From Legionella genomosp. 1 (GTDB lineage: Bacteria; Pseudomonadota; Gammaproteobacteria; Legionellales; Legionellaceae), in contig CAMDMN010000071.1 of NCBI GenBank assembly GCA_945901965.1, forward strand, positions 1 through 9,270: a stretch of 9,270 nt of DNA, given 5' to 3'. Positions 7,113 through 9,270 of this stretch are shown here, piece after piece (position 1 is the first letter of the stretch; each line of letters opens with the position of its first letter). Under the pieces are notes generated by a model that made no database searches, was not told the origin of the DNA, and saw nothing but the letters and a program-made list of their open reading frames with translations. The position numbers were made by a program, and so were the translations under genes.

Positions 7113-7933
7113 AATTATGTGGCTTTGAAATTGGTCAAAAATCACCGATATTTTTAATAGCAGGACCTTGTGTTATTGAGTCTCTAGAGTTGGCTTTAGA
7201 AACAGCAGGATATCTTAAAGAACTTTGCGATGAGCTTTCAATTTCATTCATTTATAAGTCGTCATTTGATAAAGCTAACCGCACTTCAATTAATAGTTTT
7301 CGTGGCCCTGGCATTGAAGCTGGGTTAAAAATCCTTGAAAAGGTTAAAAAGCAAATTGGGGTGCCGGTTCTTACTGATGTGCATGAGGATACGCCGTTGG
7401 AAGAGGTGGCTTCAGTAGTTGATGTCTTACAAACACCCGCTTTTTTATGTAGGCAGACCAATTTTATTCAGCGGGTAACAAGCCTTAAGAAGCCCGTTAA
7501 TATTAAAAAAGGGCAATTTCTAGCGCCATGGGAAATGAAGCATGTAGTTGCTAAAGCAAAGGCATCTGGCAATGAAGATATTATGGTTTGTGAGCGTGGA
7601 GTTAGCTTTGGGTATAATAATCTTGTTTCAGATATGCGTTCTTTGAAAATTATGCGAGAAACAAACTGCCCTGTAGTTTATGATGCAACTCATTCAGTAC
7701 AATTACCTGGCGGTAATGATGGCGTTTCAGGTGGGCAACGTGAGTTTATACCTATACTTGCAAGAGCTGCAGTTGCTGCTGGTATTTCAGGAATTTTTAT
7801 GGAAACTCATCCAAATCCAGATAAAGCATTATCTGATGGTCCTAATAGCTGGCCATTAGCTAAAATGAAGATCTTATTAGAGGATTTGAAAGCGATTGAT
7901 GCATTAGTTAAAGCAACTGGTGAGCTATATTAA
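7109..7933 (+). CDS. kdsA: 3-deoxy-D-manno-octulosonate 8-phosphate (Kdo-8-P) synthase, predicted metal-dependent class
   Basis: KdsA condenses phosphoenolpyruvate with arabinose 5-phosphate to Kdo-8-phosphate, the precursor of the LPS inner-core sugar. The 274-residue protein is a single TIM barrel of family length. Visible motifs are IAGPCVIES (17-25), IYKSSFDKANRTS (48-60), FRGPG (64-68), VLTDVHE (87-93), QTPAFLCRQT (108-117), DATHSV (192-197) and METHP (231-235). The position equivalent to the metal-site residue (Asn26 in the metal-independent E. coli enzyme, Cys11 in the metal-dependent Aquifex enzyme) is C21. The other three expected ligands are H195, E232 and D243, all present, so I infer the metal-dependent class. 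The start overlaps pyrG by 4 bp, and AAGG lies seven bases before the ATG. The TAA lies inside a hairpin that probably ends the transcript. Confidence 0.97.
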   Translation: MKLCGFEIGQKSPIFLIAGPCVIESLELALETAGYLKELCDELSISFIYKSSFDKANRTSINSFRGPGIEAGLKILEKVKKQIGVPVLTDVHEDTPLEEVASVVDVLQTPAFLCRQTNFIQRVTSLKKPVNIKKGQFLAPWEMKHVVAKAKASGNEDIMVCERGVSFGYNNLVSDMRSLKIMRETNCPVVYDATHSVQLPGGNDGVSGGQREFIPILARAAVAAGISGIFMETHPNPDKALSDGPNSWPLAKMKILLEDLKAIDALVKATGELY

Positions 7934-7960
7934 TGATGATTAATAAGCTCACTAGTTTTT
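7922..7960 (+). terminator. Weak hairpin terminator overlapping the kdsA stop codon
   Basis: GAGCTATATTAAT and ATTAATAAGCTC pair over 12 bp with one bulged A around a GATG loop (7922-7950), followed by ACTAG and five Ts (7956-7960). The left arm contains the kdsA TAA (7931-7933). The stem is AT-rich and the U-tract is short and offset, so termination is probably partial. It would stop pyrG-kdsA transcripts running antisense into the tRNA. It is not a good terminator in the opposite direction. Confidence 0.42.
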
Positions 7961-7966
7961 ATAATT

Positions 7967-8054
7967 TGGCGGAGAGACAGGGATTCGAACCCTGGGAAGG
8001 TTGCCCTTCAACGGTTTTCAAGACCGCCGCATTCGACCGCTCTGCCACCTCTCC
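7967..8054 (-). tRNA. tRNA-Ser (anticodon UGA)
   Basis: On the minus strand it runs from GGAGAGGTGGCAGAGCGG to GTTCGAATCCCTGTCTCTCC plus GCCA. The acceptor arms GGAGAGG and TCTCTCC pair with one G-U. The anticodon stem GCGGT/ACCGT encloses the loop CTTGAAA, giving anticodon TGA (UGA in RNA), which decodes UCA. A long variable arm (class II tRNA) fits serine, and the 3' CCA is encoded. Length is 88 nt. It is transcribed towards kdsA and divergently from bamD. There is no integrase or duplicated 3' end nearby to suggest use as an attachment site. Confidence 0.97.
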
Positions 8055-8061
8055 ATGGCGG

Positions 8062-8090
8062 AATATATATGAATGGTTTCTCGGTTGCAA
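8062..8090 (-). promoter_or_regulatory. Sigma-70 promoter of tRNA-Ser with GC-rich discriminator
   Basis: On the minus strand TTGCAA (8085-8090) and TATATT (8062-8067) are 17 bp apart. The -10 is followed directly by CCGCCAT and then the mature tRNA 5' end at 8054. A GC-rich discriminator between -10 and start is the known hallmark of stable-RNA promoters repressed by ppGpp/DksA. With the predicted start near 8055 the 5' leader would be only about one nucleotide, which is unusually short; the -10 could also be read one or two bases shifted within TATATATT. Confidence 0.55.
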
Positions 8091-8125
8091 CAACTTTTTA
8101 AAGTTTTTTATTTAAGGGTCTTTAT

Positions 8126-8908
8126 ATGAAACAAATTAAATTATTATTGATAGTCATTGTGGTTATTTATTTATCTTCTTGTAATAAATGGTGGGCAAAA
8201 GAAGATGATGATGTTGCTGATCTTGCCCCTTATAAAGGCATGAGTGCTAGTCAGATTTATAATGATGCTAAAAAATCTATGGCTAAAGAAAAGTATTCCG
8301 AGGCAATTAAGCGTTTAGAGGCATTAGAGACTTTATATCCATTTAATGATTATGCAGAACAAGCTGAATTAGAGTTGATATATGCATATTATGAGAAAGG
8401 TGATTATGCCTCTACTGCAGCAACTGCCGAACGATTTAGTCATCTTTATCCTCGTGCTAAACGTGTCGATTATGCTTATTACATGAAAGGATTAGCAAAT
8501 TTTCAACAAAACCGCGGTACATTGGCTAATATTTTACCTTTAGATGAATCATGGCGTGATCCGGGTACTCAATCGCAGGCATATTCAGATTTTGCAACGT
8601 TGGTGCAGAAATTCCCTGACAGTCGTTATAAACCGAATGCTTTACAGCGTATGATTTACTTGAGAAATCTTTTCGCACAACGTGAGTTAAATACAGCTAA
8701 TTATTATTTTGAACGTAAAATGTATGTTGCTGCAGTTGAGCGAGCCAACTTTTTAATTAAAACATATCCACAGGCATCATCTGCAAAACCCGCCCTTGCT
8801 TTGGTTTATCACGCAAATTTAGAATTAGGATTAACAAAAGCTGCGAATGATGCATTAGTGGTATATCAAGCTACTTATCATTCTAATCCTAAGCCCATTA
8901 AGTTTTAA
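8126..8908 (+). CDS. bamD: Outer-membrane protein assembly lipoprotein BamD (ComL/YfiO)
   Basis: BamD is the essential lipoprotein of the BAM complex that inserts beta-barrel proteins into the outer membrane; it works from the inner leaflet, bound to BamA. The 260-residue precursor has a short charged N-terminus (MKQIK), a hydrophobic stretch and a lipobox LSSC with lipidated Cys19, followed by NKWW. The mature part is five TPR-like repeats, e.g. ASQIYNDAKKSMAKEKYSEA (41-60), ELELIYAYYEKGDYASTAAT (81-100), YAYYMKGLANF (117-127), DFATLVQKFPDSRYKPNA (155-172) and MYVAAVERANFLIKTYPQA (199-217). Family length is about 245. AAGGG (8114-8118) lies seven bases before the ATG. No clear promoter of its own is visible in the 71 bp shared with the divergent tRNA. 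An AT-rich hairpin with a T-run (8092-8109) lies just upstream. Confidence 0.96.
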   Translation: MKQIKLLLIVIVVIYLSSCNKWWAKEDDDVADLAPYKGMSASQIYNDAKKSMAKEKYSEAIKRLEALETLYPFNDYAEQAELELIYAYYEKGDYASTAATAERFSHLYPRAKRVDYAYYMKGLANFQQNRGTLANILPLDESWRDPGTQSQAYSDFATLVQKFPDSRYKPNALQRMIYLRNLFAQRELNTANYYFERKMYVAAVERANFLIKTYPQASSAKPALALVYHANLELGLTKAANDALVVYQATYHSNPKPIKF

Positions 8909-8909
8909 A

Positions 8910-8929
8910 TTTAAGATAAATATCTTAAA
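8910..8929. repeat. Small AT-rich palindrome after bamD
   Basis: TTTAAGATA and TATCTTAAA form a 9-bp perfect inverted repeat around AA, two bases after the bamD stop codon. No U-run follows on the plus strand, so it is not a convincing terminator. It may stabilise the bamD mRNA end. Confidence 0.4.
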
Positions 8930-8931
8930 AA

Positions 8932-8962
8932 CCTTGATTACGCTACGCTGCATCAAGGCTAC
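8932..8962 (-). repeat. REP element 6 (CCTTGAT variant)
   Basis: On the minus strand it starts GTAGCCTTGATGCAGCGTAG and ends CGTAATCAAGG. The plus-strand left flank is AAAAA, mirrored by TTTAT after REP 8. This indicates that REP 6 and REP 8 are the two outer arms of an original inverted pair with GTAG heads pointing inwards. Confidence 0.85.
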
Positions 8963-8981
8963 AACTACTGTTTAAAAGTAG

Positions 8982-9012
8982 CCTTGATTACGCTACGCTG
9001 CATCAAGGCTAC
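8982..9012 (-). repeat. REP element 7, hybrid with GTAG on both sides
   Basis: Same sequence and orientation as REP 6, but preceded on the plus strand by GTAG (8978-8981). The stretch 8978-9012 therefore has 11-bp perfect inverted ends (GTAGCCTTGAT and ATCAAGGCTAC) around the 13-nt core TACGCTACGCTGC. Such a double-headed REP is not the normal form. It looks like the left end of REP 8 joined to the body of REP 6. Confidence 0.82.
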
Positions 9013-9027
9013 AACTACTGTTTAAAA

Positions 9028-9058
9028 GTAGCCTTGATGCAGCGTAGCGTAATCAAGG
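9028..9058 (+). repeat. REP element 8 (inverted relative to REPs 6 and 7)
   Basis: Starts GTAGCCTTGATGCAGCGTAG and ends CGTAATCAAGG. It is the exact inverse of REP 7 across the spacer AACTACTGTTTAAAA (9013-9027), so 8982-9058 folds into a 31-bp perfect hairpin. Its tail ends seven bases before the AGGAA ribosome binding site of the next gene, so the structure could limit access to that site. Confidence 0.85.
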
Positions 9059-9075
9059 TTTATTTAGGAAATAAT

Positions 9076-9270
9076 ATGAAGGCAGCTGTATATTTGCAAA
9101 AGGGAAAACAGGGGACTGTTGAGCGTGGTCATCCTTGGATTTTTCCTAAATCAATTTTACGACAAAATGCAACCATAACTGGTGAATTGGTTGAGGTTTT
9201 TTCTATTGATAATAAGCTGTTAGGGGTTGGTGTTTATAATGAACATTCACTTTATCGTGTCAGAATGTTG
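9076..9270 (+). CDS. Class I SAM-dependent 23S rRNA methyltransferase, RlmI-like (5' part only)
   Basis: Only the first 65 codons are in the window; the reading frame is open to the edge. The peptide starts MKAAVYLQKGKQGTVERGHP, followed by WIFPKSI and, further on, GVGVYNEHSLYRVRML. This matches the N-terminal PUA domain of the RlmI (YccW) family, whose members carry HPWVF followed by a Gly-rich strand and 'G.YSP.S.IR.R'-type sequence. E. coli RlmI makes m5C at 23S rRNA position 1962. The catalytic Rossmann domain and its motifs lie beyond the window, so the exact target cannot be judged. AGGAA (9066-9070) is five bases before the ATG. The gene follows bamD across the REP cluster in the same direction, with no clear promoter of its own. 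Confidence 0.82.
   Translation, partial: MKAAVYLQKGKQGTVERGHPWIFPKSILRQNATITGELVEVFSIDNKLLGVGVYNEHSLYRVRML

Larger units (their letters stand above)
8932..9031. repeat. Tandem duplication, two exact 50-bp units
   Basis: The unit starts CCTTGATTACGCTACGCTGC and ends TGTTTAAAAGTAG. Copies at 8932-8981 and 8982-9031 are identical. Each holds one REP (6 and 7), the 15-nt spacer AACTACTGTTTAAAA and a GTAG head. The exact identity suggests a recent event. Confidence 0.9.

Noticed and set aside
7252..7461. 69-codon minus-strand reading frame inside kdsA
   Set aside because: Antisense of conserved kdsA sequence; no support.
7967..8054. tRNA-Ser as an integration site for a mobile element
   Set aside because: No duplicated tRNA 3' end, integrase or foreign-looking gene lies on either side; the flanks are housekeeping genes.
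8092..8109. AT-only hairpin with six Ts upstream of bamD, possible terminator
   Set aside because: The stem is six bp with only one G-C pair at each end region and a two-base loop, too weak to call; there is no plus-strand gene close enough upstream that needs it.
7933..8115. 60-codon plus-strand reading frame with AERQGFEPWEGC...
   Set aside because: It is the antisense translation of the tRNA-Ser gene, a well-known source of spurious protein annotations; it has no convincing ribosome binding site and lies over the kdsA terminator and tRNA.
8932..9058. CRISPR-like or integron attC-like array
   Set aside because: Only three repeats, identical rather than unique spacers, one repeat inverted, and no cas or integrase genes; the GTAG-headed palindrome fits REP elements better.

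Overview
The window is a compact, AT-rich stretch of housekeeping genes from a Gram-negative gammaproteobacterium. The proteins (BepA, BamD, KdsA, RibBA, RibD) and the low-GC codon use suggest a Legionella-like member of the Legionellales. That placement is inference from general resemblance, not from a database search. Coding density is high, and the only intergenic spaces with visible structure carry short palindromic repeats.

Layout. Positions 1-272 hold three REP-type palindromic repeats and no gene. bepA (273-1715, minus), a periplasmic M48 metalloprotease/chaperone with C-terminal repeats, is divergent from a riboflavin operon on the plus strand: ribD (1777-2835), ribE (3020-3625), ribBA (3661-4875) and ribH (4878-5339). 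Together these four genes encode all the dedicated enzymes that convert GTP and ribulose 5-phosphate to riboflavin, except the phosphatase step. A 35-bp perfect inverted repeat made of two REPs separates ribD from ribE. A 135-bp gap with a likely promoter leads to pyrG (5475-7112, CTP synthase), which overlaps kdsA (7109-7933, Kdo-8-phosphate synthase) by 4 bp. A weak hairpin terminator follows. Next come a minus-strand tRNA-Ser(UGA) at 7967-8054, bamD (8126-8908), a cluster of three REPs at 8932-9058, and the 5' end of an RlmI-like 23S rRNA methyltransferase gene that runs off the window (9076-9270).

How the genes fit together. One group makes riboflavin. A second theme is outer-membrane assembly: BamD is a core lipoprotein of the BAM complex, BepA performs quality control on BAM substrates, and KdsA makes the Kdo sugar of LPS. 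PyrG supplies CTP, which is needed to activate Kdo as CMP-Kdo, so the pyrG-kdsA overlap makes metabolic sense.

I see no phage, secretion, defence or CRISPR system and no clear candidate for an undescribed multi-gene system. The most interesting material is the family of eight GTAG-headed REP elements in three clusters. It includes a 50-bp duplication whose structure suggests slippage between oppositely oriented REPs, and a long perfect hairpin inside the riboflavin operon. Smaller points are a KdsA with the cysteine of the metal-dependent class and a tRNA promoter with a GC-rich discriminator.
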